From Niastella sp. (lineage in GTDB: Bacteria; Bacteroidota; Bacteroidia; Chitinophagales; Chitinophagaceae), in assembly GCA_021154515.1 (NCBI GenBank), contig JAJKIL010000347.1:1-37951 (forward strand): 37,951 bases of DNA, in the 5' to 3' direction. Below, piece after piece: positions 28,401 to 37,800 of the stretch. A model generated the notes under the pieces. It was given only the letters and a program-made list of their open reading frames with translations, had not been told where the DNA came from and did not search any database. Both the position numbers and the translations under genes were made by a program. Every line of letters starts with the position of its first letter. Position 1 is the first letter of the stretch.

Positions 28401-28730
28401 TTACCCGACCCCGAAGGCCGGAGCCTGCTATCGGACACAGAATTTGTTGCTCCCCGCAACGACATCGAAGAAAAACTGGTCGCTATCTGGCAGCAGATCC
28501 TGGGTAAGGACCGGATAGGCGTAAAAGATAATTTTTTTGAGATCGGCGGTCACAGCCTCAAGGTGACACAGCTTATTTCAAGGATCAACAGCAGCTTCCT
28601 CGTACAGATCAGGATACAAAGCATATTCAGGGAGCCGACAATAGAAAATATAGCAGTGCAGATCGATTTTATCCTTGACCAAAAGAAACAAAAACAAAAT
28701 AAAGAGAAACTAACGGAGATAGAACTATGA
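20688..28730 (+). CDS. Nonribosomal peptide synthetase: A-T, C-A-T, C-A-T
   Basis: This 2680-residue synthetase starts directly in an A domain; there is no C or docking domain before it. Order: A3 (20688-22195), T with GGSS (Ser 22329-22331), LCL-type C (about 22495-23830, HHIISDGWS), A4 (about 23880-25290), T with GGHS (Ser 25425-25427), C (about 25590-26900, HHIISDAWS), A5 (about 26950-28400), T with GGHS (Ser 28554-28556), then a charged tail ending LTEIEL. It adds three residues: one unassigned, then Asp (or Asn), then Val by pocket code. There are no E or TE domains. The N-terminal A-T probably receives its chain through the C domain that ends the NRPS at 6981. The stop overlaps the next start as ATGA, and the C-terminal tail is a likely docking peptide for the next protein. 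Confidence 0.96.
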   Translation: MFFQKELKAALAEGNSKAAIEYDGKSIARSALYQTSEAITACLLSKGVEKETVIGILLNDRVDLISAMIGVINARCVFVLIDSKWPAARRASLISDLDLQHLICPRSTGELPVAEIYYFEDIISSVLPPYDEPAYDGGDSLYIYFTSGSTGRPKGIVGRNDSLLHFIKWEIDEFGLNSDCRCSQFISPFFDAFLRDIFVPLLAGGTICIPPPEDDFLQPLNLIDWIDGERITQIHCVPSLFRTIIVENLLPNRFISLKYILLSGEKIIPSELIRWYAVFHDRIQLVNLYGPSETTMIRSCYRLMPADAHQSRIPIGYPISGTTFFLFDKNGRPCSTLVPGELYIQTAYSTKGYLNAPELTGEKFVVVNPDEPDEKICFKTGDIARRLPDGRLDLIGREDRQIKLNGIRIEPDEIETALIRSGLVKSAVVVLQNGQNGRAGNGSLIAFVITSFPTDTHPDGGIETALRQYLEAGLPAYMIPAAIVPVAEYPLLSNGKINYAALATAPIHKEIIAPADETEERLLSVWKSLLGDKPISTDDTFNVAGGSSLTMMQLISRIVREFDVRITLSELFNNLTIQKQAARIRQAEKQQLVNMAPAPIQTSYPITPTQRRLWILSQSDEGNIAYNMPAAYLFDGEVDRAALEQAFARMIERHESLRTVFREDEQGTVRQYILSPEEAGFHLSLRDLREEREQQVRQLVQDEFSRPFDLAKGPLLRAVLYRVETGKWIFVYNMHHIISDGWSMNILIQELLQYYNAAINNSDASLAPLAIQYKDYAVWQQEQLSAERLKKIKTWWLQQFEDEIPVLDLPGDRARPAVKTYNGAMIQARLNHGLSRKFNALCQQQEATLFMGLLAVVNTLLFRYTNQHDIVIGSPVAGREHPDLENQIGLYLNTLAFRTRFRETDSFIKLLKNVRHVTLGALEHQLYPFDELIDELDMHHDRSRNPLFDVLLVLQPATTHQPGGAQLGSVNVSSYEGAEPVANKFDLTFVFVGFEDDLQVNIGYNSDIFDSSTIERLVLHLQTLLSAILQDPRLPVKELVYTSPKEREQIISIFNREDKVYSGNKTVVDLFEEQVIRSPDKNAIVFGEDTLSYVELNEKANQLAHYLINQYQIGANDLVGILLNRSPQFFIALMGILKSGGAYLVLDPDLPAARKEFMIKDAGIRALVTQADYAAALTGSKENPPVSREVSDLAYVLYTSGSTGLPKGVMIAHRSLVDYFYGIVDATNISSCATFGLVSTLAADLGNTVIYPSLLLGGTLHVYSATDVMQPDKMSVQLLDCLKIVPSHWRALQHGDTVWAPAKCLIFGGEALTEDVIGLLKTHHEDCAVYNHYGPTETTIGKLLKRISLPESAGRVALGSPFCNSRVYIVDSSRQLCPVGIPGEICISGTGVARGYLNRPDLTSEKFVASPFREGEVIYRTGDLGRWLPGGEIEYLGRTDDQVKIRGYRIEPGEIERVLCQHENIRSAFVLAKPVPGGEKELIAWYCGHVEAIQHWLGSKLPAYMIPQRFIELAEMPLTANGKIDRRRLPDPVSAPVADEAGYRAPRTATEQGLAVIWHDLLSRDRIGYKDDFFALGGHSLKVMRLVSRIHQQFGVAIGFKDLFSTTVLEDQAMLIAKAQQAVFVQIPLAAHSNGYPLSSAQRRLWILSQFEGGNTAYNVSGAYVLEGDLQRSSLEYAFNSLITRHETLRTVFRQDGDGAVRQYILSPEGVGFRLVYSDLRQHGQQAYEQEMGESFRQPFDLATGPLIRAHLYQTGDHKYFFTYSMHHIISDAWSKSIFFRELLAFYESHRQSGISPLPPLRIQYKDYAVWQQGQLSEKTKAGHKAYWLNQLGGALPVLELHGDRPRPEVKTYKGGAIQKTWKTAQNEGLQKLCVQQGCTLYMGLLALVNTLLYRYTTQQDILIGSPTAGRDHTDLDNQIGFYVNTLVLRTQFRGEESFLALLETIKQITLDAFEHQAYPFDELINDLGLQRDMSRSVLFDVMVVLQNTELDQLNRQNTQAALQVTELRGGEQVYSKFDLLFNFLEKDAGIDLRIEYNSDLFDQATILRLGDHLEALLEDILVRPSIPLQQLDYLRQEEKRALSEGFNNTSVAWPKDKTVTELFEEQAALMPDKMALAFDNREWSYRALNERANQLAAWLRHQYAIRADDLIGIHLERSDWLLIVILGVLKSGAGYVPVDANYPKDTIEHILAESKCKILIDEAMLEEIKAVTEHWPKEDLTAIASPASLAYVMYTSGSTGQPKGVMVEHRSVVRLVKPANYAELSEREILLSTGAVAFDATTFEYWGMLLNGGSLIMCSKDVLLDAAQLKSLIRNRGVTTMWFTAGWLNQLIEEDIEVFRGLRTLLAGGDKLSAVHINNLLRCYPILKIVNGYGPTENTTFSLTYPIEKETTDIPVGRPINNSTAYILDKRLQLCPVGVTGEICVGGIGLGRGYLNNEELTREKFIPHPWLPGERIYKTGDLGRWLPDGNIAFAGRKDEQVKIRGYRIEPGEIEKALQSHPDIDSAVVIAKVKPSGEKELVAYLTGKNTLTAPAIHAHLSRIVPAYMLPGYYVLLSAFPLTPNGKIDRRALPDPEGRSLLSDTEFVAPRNDIEEKLVAIWQQILGKDRIGVKDNFFEIGGHSLKVTQLISRINSSFLVQIRIQSIFREPTIENIAVQIDFILDQKKQKQNKEKLTEIEL
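22495..25550 (+). other. NRPS module 4: C-A4-T, predicted Asp (or Asn)
   Basis: The A4 core lacks the usual FDxS motif and instead reads STLAADLGNTVIYPSL, a form I associate with Asp/Asn-type domains. Aligning back from LLLGGT puts D235 at the D of ADLGNT. The pocket reads D-L-T-K-I-G-H-I-G-K. The published Asp code is DLTKVGHIGK, one conservative change away, and Asn codes are close relatives. There is no epimerase domain in this module. Confidence 0.82.
22692..22719 (+). repeat. 28-bp direct repeat in C domain of module 4 (copy 1)
   Basis: These 28 bases are identical to 25788-25815. Both encode VRQYILSPE at the same place in two condensation domains. Identity at the DNA level inside otherwise diverged domains suggests recent duplication or gene conversion between modules. 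Confidence 0.8.
25585..28675 (+). other. NRPS module 5: C-A5-T, predicted Val
   Basis: The A5 pocket reads D-A-F-W-L-G-G-T-F-K, one conservative change (Ile to Leu at 299) from the Val code DAFWIGGTFK. The C domain active site is HHIISDAWS, with Ala where Gly is usual after Asp; this is probably tolerated. The T domain has a normal GGHS. Confidence 0.82.
25788..25815 (+). repeat. 28-bp direct repeat in C domain of module 5 (copy 2)
   Basis: Second copy of the repeat at 22692-22719, in the same frame and at the same domain position. Confidence 0.8.
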
Positions 28731-28891
28731 GAGAGCTACTCAATCGACTGAAGAAGCAGGATATCCTGTTGGAGGTGGTAGATGGCAAATTGAAGTTATT
28801 TGCCAATGACACTAACCTGGACCCCGCCCTGATTGCAGAAGTGAAGGCAAAAAGTAACGAGCTTTTACAGTTTTTATCAAATGCAGACCAG
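28727..28891 (+). other. TubC-type N-terminal docking domain
   Basis: The first ~55 residues (MRELLNRLKKQDILLEVVDG, then LKLF, DPALIAEVKAKSNELLQFL) have the helix-hairpin-helix pattern of TubC N-terminal docking domains, including the small beta hairpin around GKLKLF. Such domains bind a short C-terminal peptide of the upstream synthetase. The upstream protein ends in a lysine-rich tail followed by LTEIEL, a fitting partner. Confidence 0.85.
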
Positions 28892-31800
28892 TCCGGTTTC
28901 AACGATTCATACAGCCTGCATATTCCCGCTACACCCGAAGCCGGTCATTATCCTTTGTCATCTTCGCAGGAGATGCTTTGGATAGTATGTCAGCATGAAC
29001 AAAGCAATGTGGGCTATAATATCAGGGAGGTGTATGAGTTCGAAGGACAGCTCGATATAGCCGCTTTATCATCGGCATTCAATAACCTGCTGAAACGGCA
29101 CGAGATCCTTCGAACAGAATTCAGGGAGGACGAAAAGGGAGTAATCAGGCAATTAGTTCGTTCAAAGGAAGAGATTGATTTTAAGATCGGCTATTGGGAT
29201 CTGCGAAACGAAACTGATCAGGAAGCGCAGGTAAGCCGGTTACTCCGCCGGTCATCGCTGATGCCGTTCGATCTTGCTGAAGGACCCTTATTAAGGGCCG
29301 ATTGCTGGCAGATAGAAGATCACCGGTATATCTTCAGCTATGTCATGCATCATATTATCAGTGATGGATGGACCATGGAAATACTGCTAAGGGAATTATT
29401 GCACTATTATAACGCTACACTGCAGGGTGGTTCTGATGACAGACCGCCATTACGGATCCAATACAGGGACTATGTGGCCTGGCTGCAGGAACAGTTGAGC
29501 GGCGCTGCCAAAAGCGCGCATAAGGCTTACTGGCTACAGCAGTTCCAGGGAGACCTTCCTGTACTGGCATTGGAAGGAGATAAACCCAGGCCACCTTTGA
29601 AGACCTATAATGGAGAAGAACTTAGTTTCAGGATCGGTGCCGATACGGCGAAAGGTATCAAAGCTTTGTGTAAAGCGCAGGGCGCCACCTTATTCATGGG
29701 GTTACTGGCAGCAGTAACCGCCTTATTGAACAAATTTACCGGGCAGGAAGATATCGTTATCGGCACCCCGATCGCCGGCAGGGGCCATGCCGATCTGGAA
29801 GACCAGATCGGTTATTATGTAAATACGCTGGCGCTAAGAATGCAATTCAGCCGGAATAATAATTACCGGGCGATGCTTGAAATGGCCAAACAGGTTACGC
29901 TGGGCGCCTACGAACATCAGCTGTATCCTTTCGGAGAACTGGTAGAGGCATTGCATATGCAGCGGGATATGAGTCGTAACCCGCTGTTCGACGTGCAGGT
30001 GATATTGGGACAAAGCGGAATGCTGAAGGCGGAAGATAATTCAATCGCCGGTGGCCTGCAGGTGCGTAACTATGAGGGCGAACAATCGCGTACGAGCCGT
30101 TTTGACATAGTATTTAATTTCGTGGAAGCCGGGGATGAACTGCTCCTGGGCATATTGTATAACAGCGGTATTTACACGCACGAGGGGATAACCCGTTTGG
30201 GCGCTTGCCTGGAGCAATTGATGGCAGCTATCGTAATGAGCCCCGAAACAACTATCGTGTTGCTCGATTGCCTCCATGCAAACGAAAAGCAAAAGATCCT
30301 GACGGATTTTAATGGCGGGCAGCTGGAATACCCTAACAACCAAACCGTGCTGGACCTCTTTAACAAACAGGTATTATTGCATCCTGATCATCCGGCCCTG
30401 GTATTCGAAGGAGAATCGCACACCTATAAAGAGCTGGACAACCTGTCGAACCGACTGGCCGGGTATTTGAAAAAGAATTATGCCATCACAGGCAATGACC
30501 TGATTGGGATCATGGTGGACAGATCGGATAAAATGATCATCGGCATCCTGGGGATCTTAAAGTCGGGTGCGGCTTACGTGCCGGTAGACCCTGACTATCC
30601 CCAGGCCAGAAAAAAATTCATCATCCGGGATACGCAGATAAAAGTATTGTTGACCCAGTCGGATTACCTGTTTGATCTCGACTATTATGACGGGGCTATT
30701 TTTGCTTTGGATATTCAGCTGGATATGCCTGATGACCAACTGGAGTACAGCAATCCCGATCCTGCCCATATAGCCTATATCATTTACACTTCCGGTTCTA
30801 CCGGCAACCCCAAAGGCGTACTGATAGATCATGGCAACCTGATGCATTCCCTGGTGTCCCGGATGGAGATATATCCTGGTGTCCGGAAATTTCTACTAAT
30901 GTCCTCTTATGCATTCGACAGCTCCATAGCAGGCATTTTCGGTACGCTTTGCACAGGCGGTACATTATGCATCATAAAAAAAACAGACACGGCCAATGCC
31001 CATTGGATCGCTGAATATATTGTAAAGAACGGGATCAGTCATTTGCTGACTGTTCCTTCCTTATATCAGGTATTGCTGTCTGAACTGGCCGATACAAACA
31101 ACGCGCTTTCAGTCGTCATCGTGGCAGGAGAAACCTGTTCTGTACAATTGGTAAATTACCATTATAGCCTGTCCGCCATGCAGGATTGTGTCCTGTACAA
31201 CGAATATGGCCCTACGGAAGGCTCCGTATGGAGCAGTGTTTATACATATGAAAAAGGGCAGCAACCTTTTTTAACCATAGGCAAACCGATTCACAATACG
31301 CAAATGTATATTCTCCGGGATGGCGTATCAGTCCTTCCGGTAGGCTTACCGGGAGAAATTTGCATAGGTGGAAGGGGTGTGGCCAGCGGATATTTAAATC
31401 AACCGTACCTGACCGCAAAGAAGTTTGTTACCAATCCCTTCAAAGCGGGTGAACGAATGTACAGGACCGGTGACCTGGGAAAATGGTTGCCGGACGGAAA
31501 CATCGTTTTCATGGGACGTATGGACGACCAGGTAAAAATAAGAGGCTATCGGGTAGAACTGGGAGAGGTGGAAAACGCATTGCAAACACATGCGTCCATC
31601 GATGCTGCCATCGTAGTGGCCAGACCCGATAAAGAAGGAAATAAGGAATTGGCGGCGTTTGTGACCGGTCCGGATACACTAACGGTGCCGGAAATAAAAG
31701 GTCATCTCGGCAGGATCCTTCCTGAACATGCCATCCCGGCCCATTTCATCCGGCTGGGAGAATTCCCATTGACACCTAACGGCAAAGTAGACAGGAAAAA

Positions 31801-34800
31801 ACTCATCGAATACACCGGGGAAGGTATCAGCGGTGGTACGGAATATATTGCTCCCCGAAATGAAACGGAAGCGAAACTGGCAGAGGTATGGGAGGAAATT
31901 CTGGGTAAAGAAAAGATCGGTGTCAGGAATAGTTTTTTCGAAATGGGCGGCGACTCCATAAAGATCCTGAGAATGGTAGCTGCAGCCCGGAAAAAGCTGG
32001 ATCTGGAAATTCCGGTTGCCGAAGTCTATAAACACAATACGATCGAAAGTATCCTGATGCATGTGCTGCAGCATAAAGAGTACATCGGGGTGAGACAGGA
32101 AGCAGATACAACTATGAGAGCGGCCGTGATCGCACAAATGGATGTATTGAAGACGCGGGTACTATCCTATGATCATATCGCGAACAGGCAAAAAATAGAA
32201 GATGTCTATCCCATGAGCGACATCGAAAAAGGGATGGTCTATGAGTCGCTATTGAACGATGGGTATACTATCTATCACGATCAAATGGTCCATCAACGGG
32301 TCTTCCCTGCATTTGATAGTACAAGGTTCAGATTGGCCATGCAATTGCTCGTTGAAAAACATTCCATATTGCGGACAAGCTTCGATGTGAGCAATCTTGA
32401 GCAGCCGGTACAGCTGGTGCATCGGACAATACCCGTGGACGTGCATTATGCCGACCTGTCCGGCACTGACAGTACAGAACAGGAAGCTACCATAAGATCA
32501 TTTCTCCGGGCTGAATTGCAGCGCCCTTTCGATACTGCAAAAGCACCCTTGTGGCGGATGGCCGCATTTAATATCGGGGAAAACAGGATCGTATTCGTTT
32601 CCCAATGTCATCATGCCACTATCGATGGCTGGAGCGATGCCCTGTTCATGACAGAACTGAATAACCTCTACCTGCGGCTGGCAGAGGAGCCGGATTATAG
32701 ACCCGTGAAACTGCGATCGGATTATAAGGAATTTGTGATCCGGCAGGAGATCGATAAAATGGATCAGTCGGTGCGTACATTCTGGAAGGATGAACTGGCC
32801 GGCTTTAAAAAACCGGAGCTTTTCACCAGTGAAGATTTTTCAGGAAGATACCATTTCGTTCCTGACAGGAGTATGGTAAAGAAACTGGAAACCCGGGCAG
32901 GCAAACTGGATACCAGTATAAAAGCCATCTCATTAAGCGCCTTCCTGTACCTGCTGCAGGTATTGAGCTATAATGAAGAAATAGTAGTGGGTGTCGTAAC
33001 GAATACCAGGCCGGATTGCGAAGATGGAGATAAGGTACTGGGCTGCTTTTTAAATACGATCCCGCTGCGTATGGAGATCAGCAGCGATGAAAAATGCACG
33101 TCACTCACCAGAAGAGTGTATAATAAACTGATCGCCTTAAAAGACAAAGAACGATTGAGTCTGCTGGAGATTGCGCGATTGCATACAAAGGGAACGGGCA
33201 ATCCTTTTTTTGATGTCATTTTCAATTATGTCGACTTTCACGCATACAATGAGATTGAAAATAAACTTCCTAATGGCTACGGACAGCAAGTTGCTGGGAT
33301 TGAGATTGCGGGTAAAGGAGTGACCAATACTTTTCTTGACCTGACCGTTAACATGACCGGCGGTAGATTCAGTGTTGGGATCACCATGGGGAAAAAGATG
33401 AAAGGCGGTTTTACCCCCGAACAAATAGGGGGCTTATATATGACCATACTATCCTTTCTAACCGACCCGGCCGACAGGGCACTCCATACGATAGAGCTCG
33501 TGGGGGAAGTGGAGAAGCAGCAACTGCTCACAGCATTTAATCCGGTCCCTGTAAAGATGCCCGATGGACCGGCAACGATTGTGGAGCTGTTTGAGGAAAA
33601 GGTGGCAAGAACGCCCGATCGGGTTGCCCTGGCATACAGGAATACAACAATGACTTACCGGGAGCTCAATGAACAATCGAATCAGCTGGCGCATCATCTC
33701 AGAACAACCTGTCATATACTACCGGACGATCTGATCGGAATAAAACTGGAGAGATCGGAAAGACTGATTATAACGATACTGGCTATTCTGAAAAGTGGCG
33801 GCGCTTATCTGCCCGTAGATCCTGGCAACCCACCGGAACGCATCGATTACATGATCAAAGACAGCGGATGCCAGTTGTTTATTGATGAAAACTGGCTGAA
33901 TGACTATGATCAGTTTCAGAAAGCAGAAGGACTGAATGACCCCATTCAGGTCAACCAGCCTAACAACCTGGCGTATGTCATTTATACCTCAGGGTCTACC
34001 GGAAAACCAAAAGGCGTGCTGGTAGAACACCGGTCGGTCGTGAACCTGATTGTAGCACAAAGGGCTGCATTCGGCATCAGTGAGGAAGACAATGTGCTTC
34101 AGGCTTCCGATGTCTCTTTTGACGCTTCGGTAGAGCAAATCTTTATCGCGCTCACCAGCGGAGCGCGGCTAACCATGATCGATAAGGCGGTGTTGCTGGA
34201 GCCGGAAAAGCTCGAAGCATTTATTGATGATCACCAGATCACTCATGTTCACCTGGTACCGGGTATACTGGCGATGCTGCCAGTTAAAAAGTACACCTGG
34301 CTGAAAAGAGTGATCGCAGGTGGGGATACCTGCCCGAAAGACCTGGCCGAAAGATGGAGTGCGCATCATCCTTTTTATAATGAATACGGGCCTACGGAGA
34401 CAACGGTCACTTCCATTATGCACTTGTATGATCCCAACAATGAGCAACAGTCATTTGTTCCTGTGGGCCGCCCGCTGCCCAACACTATTGTCTATATTTT
34501 AAAGAATGACCGGCTGGCGCCCGTTGGGGTGATCGGGGAAATCTGTATAGGCGGAGACTGTCTGGCGAGAGGCTATTTGAACAGACCCGGTTATACCGAG
34601 GCTGCCTTCGTTCCCAATCCATTCAAGGAGGGAGAAAGAATGTACAGGACCGGAGACCTGGGAAGATGGCTGGCGGATGGTACCATCGAATTTGCCGGCC
34701 GTATAGATAACCAGGTGAAGATAAGAGGGTATCGGATCGAGACAGGAGAGATCGAAAGCGCATTGCAAACGCATCCGGATATTGTGGCATCCGTGGTCGT

Positions 34801-37800
34801 TGCCAGAACGATCCATAAAGGTGAGCCCGAATTAGTCGCGTATATAGTTAGCCGTGGATCGTTGAATGTGGCCGACTTGCGTTCGCATCTGGGCAGAACA
34901 TTGCCTGGGTATATGCTGCCGTCTCATTATGTACAGATAGAAGAAATACCGCTGACATCCAATGGCAAAACAGACCGTAAAAAACTACCTGATCCGGTTG
35001 GAGCCGGAATTGCTTCGGGTAATGTTTTAGTACATCCGCGTAACCCTACTGAATCTAAGCTGGTTGCCATCTGGCAGGAAATATTGGGGAGAGAAAACAT
35101 AAGTGTGACGGATAATTTCTTTGAGCTGGGCGGACATAGTTTAAAAGCGATGAGGTTGGTTAACCAGATCCATAAGGCATTTGATGTGAGGATAACCCTG
35201 AAAGAGCTGTTTGCGAAAAGTCTGTTGCAAGAACAGGCACAGCTTATCGATCAGGCTCAGAAAACAACATTTACAGGCATTGCGGCTGTAGCGGATTGGC
35301 CCGATCATGTCTTATCTTCCTCACAACGGAGATTATGGGTGATGAGCCAGTTTGAAGAAGCGAATATTGGTTACAATATGCCCTCCATATATCGTTTTGA
35401 AGGCCGGCTGAACAAGCCGGCGTTGGAGACGGCTTTTGGCAGGTTGATAGGCCGGCATGAGATCTTGCGGACTGTCTTCAGGGAAAACCAGCAGGGAGAG
35501 ATCCGGCAGTTCATTCACGCACCTGAAATGACCGGTTTCCGTTTGTTGTTCGAAGAGCTGCATAAGGAAGAGGTAGCGGAAAGAGTGCAGGCTGCGGTCA
35601 ATGAGCCATTTGATCTGGCAACGGGGCCTTTGATCAGGGCCAGTGTTTTCCAGGTTGCTGGCGATGAATGGGTGTTCTTTATTAACATGCATCATATTAT
35701 TGGTGACGGCACGTCGACGGTTATCCTCATCAATGAATTGTTACAATTGTATAAGGCGCAAATCGCAGGTCAGCCAGATCCTTTCATTCCATTGCGCATC
35801 CAATACAAAGATTATGCAGCCTGGCAACAGGAACAATTGAACAGGCATCTGTTTGACAAACATAAAGCCTGGTGGCTGGATCAATTAGGCGGTGAGCTGC
35901 CTTTATTGGAGCTGCCGGTTGATAGACCCCGGCCTCCTGTAAAGAGCTATAGGGGAGGCCTTATCAGACGCATATTTTCCGCTAAACAATATGAAGGCCT
36001 CGGATCGCTGGGCAGGGAGCAGGGCAGTACTTTGTTTATGGGCCTGCTGGCCTTGGTGAATGCCTTGTTGTACCGGTATACCGGCCAGGAAGATATTATC
36101 ATCGGAAGTCCGATCGCCGGCAGGGAACATGCGGATCTGGAAGATCAGATCGGATTCTATGTAAATACGCTGGCGCTAAGAACCCGGTTTTCCGGGGAGG
36201 ATAGCTTTGAAGGCTTGCTGGAACACGTTCGCCAGGTTACGTTTGATGCCTATGAGCACCAGTCGTACCCGTTCGATGAACTGGTAGATGATCTCCATCT
36301 TCAGCGGGATATGAGCAGGGGCGCCTTGTTCGATGTGATGGTCGTTTTACAAAACTACGAATCCATTGGGAAGGAGGATGCTTTAGGGGAGCTGCGGGTG
36401 AGCGGGTACGAAGGCGGAGAACACCAGACCAGCAAATTTGATCTCCTTTTCACTTTTACACAAGAGGAGGGCGTACTCATCTTATTTCTTGAATACAATA
36501 GTGATATTTTTGACAGAACTACTGCAGACCGGATAGGCGATCATTTAATGCAGCTGCTGGATGCCGTTATAGAAACTCCAGCCGTTGCTATTCATCAACT
36601 GGATTATTTACAGCCGGCAGAAAAGGAGCAGCTGCTGCATGCATTCAACGATACTGCTTTCGACTGTTCTAACAACAGAACCGTCATAGATCTGCTGGAA
36701 GAGCAGGTGAGTAGAACGCCGTCTGCCACGGCTCTTGTCGTCGGGGAAAAGCGATTCAGCTACCGCGAGGTCAACGAGTGGTCGAACCGGCTGGCAGCAA
36801 AGATAGTGGAGCTGGGCAGCGTTCGTAGGGGCGACAGCGTCGGTGTATTGCTGGATCGCTCTGAATGGTCGGTGTTTGCTATGATCGGGATCATGAAACT
36901 GGGCTGCGTGTATGTGCCGATCGATGCATCGCTACCGGCCAGCCGTATCGAATACATGTTGGAAGCAAGCCGGTCAAAATTGCTGATCACAGAAAGATCA
37001 GAAAATAACCATTACTCATTTGAATTACCTGTCATAACAGTCGACGAAGTAACAGCGCACATCAATTCGTCCAATCCGGCTCTGGGCATTACCGGCACAG
37101 AAACTTCTTATATCATTTATACCTCGGGTTCTACAGGCGATCCGAAAGGAGTGGAACAAACGCATCTTACCCTGTACAACCTGATCATCTGGAGTATTGA
37201 AGGGGCAGGTTTTGACACTGGAACCAGGCAGTTACAGTTCTCTTCCTTTAGCTTCGATATGTCTCTGTATGACATCTGTTATGTTTTTGCTACAGGAGGA
37301 GAGCTTCATGTGATCAGCGAAGAGCTCCGCAGGGATCCGTGGGCCCTGAAAGCGTATGTGATCGGAGCGGGTATAACGACTTTATCGATGCCCTATTCCG
37401 CACTGAAAGCCTTATTCAGTGCAATAGGATCGGAGGAGTGGACGGGGCACCAGTTACGGGAGATCATCTCGGCCGGAGAGCAATTATATGTGAGCGGCGG
37501 GCTGCAGGAATTACTGAAAAAAGATACTGAGCTGCGGCTCTATAATTTATACGGTCCATCGGAAACGCATGTAGTAACAGGGGTATCCTATAGTTATAGC
37601 AAAGGACCGATACCGGAAAAAGCAGGTATCGGCCAGCCTGTATACAATACGGTGATCTATATCCTGGATAAAGAAATGCAGCTGGTGCCGCCAGGCGTGG
37701 AAGGAGAGATCTATATCGGGGGATGGAACCTGGCAAAAGGTTATATCGGCCGGGCAGACCTGACGGCTGAAAAGTTTATTCCCGATCCATTCCGGAATGG

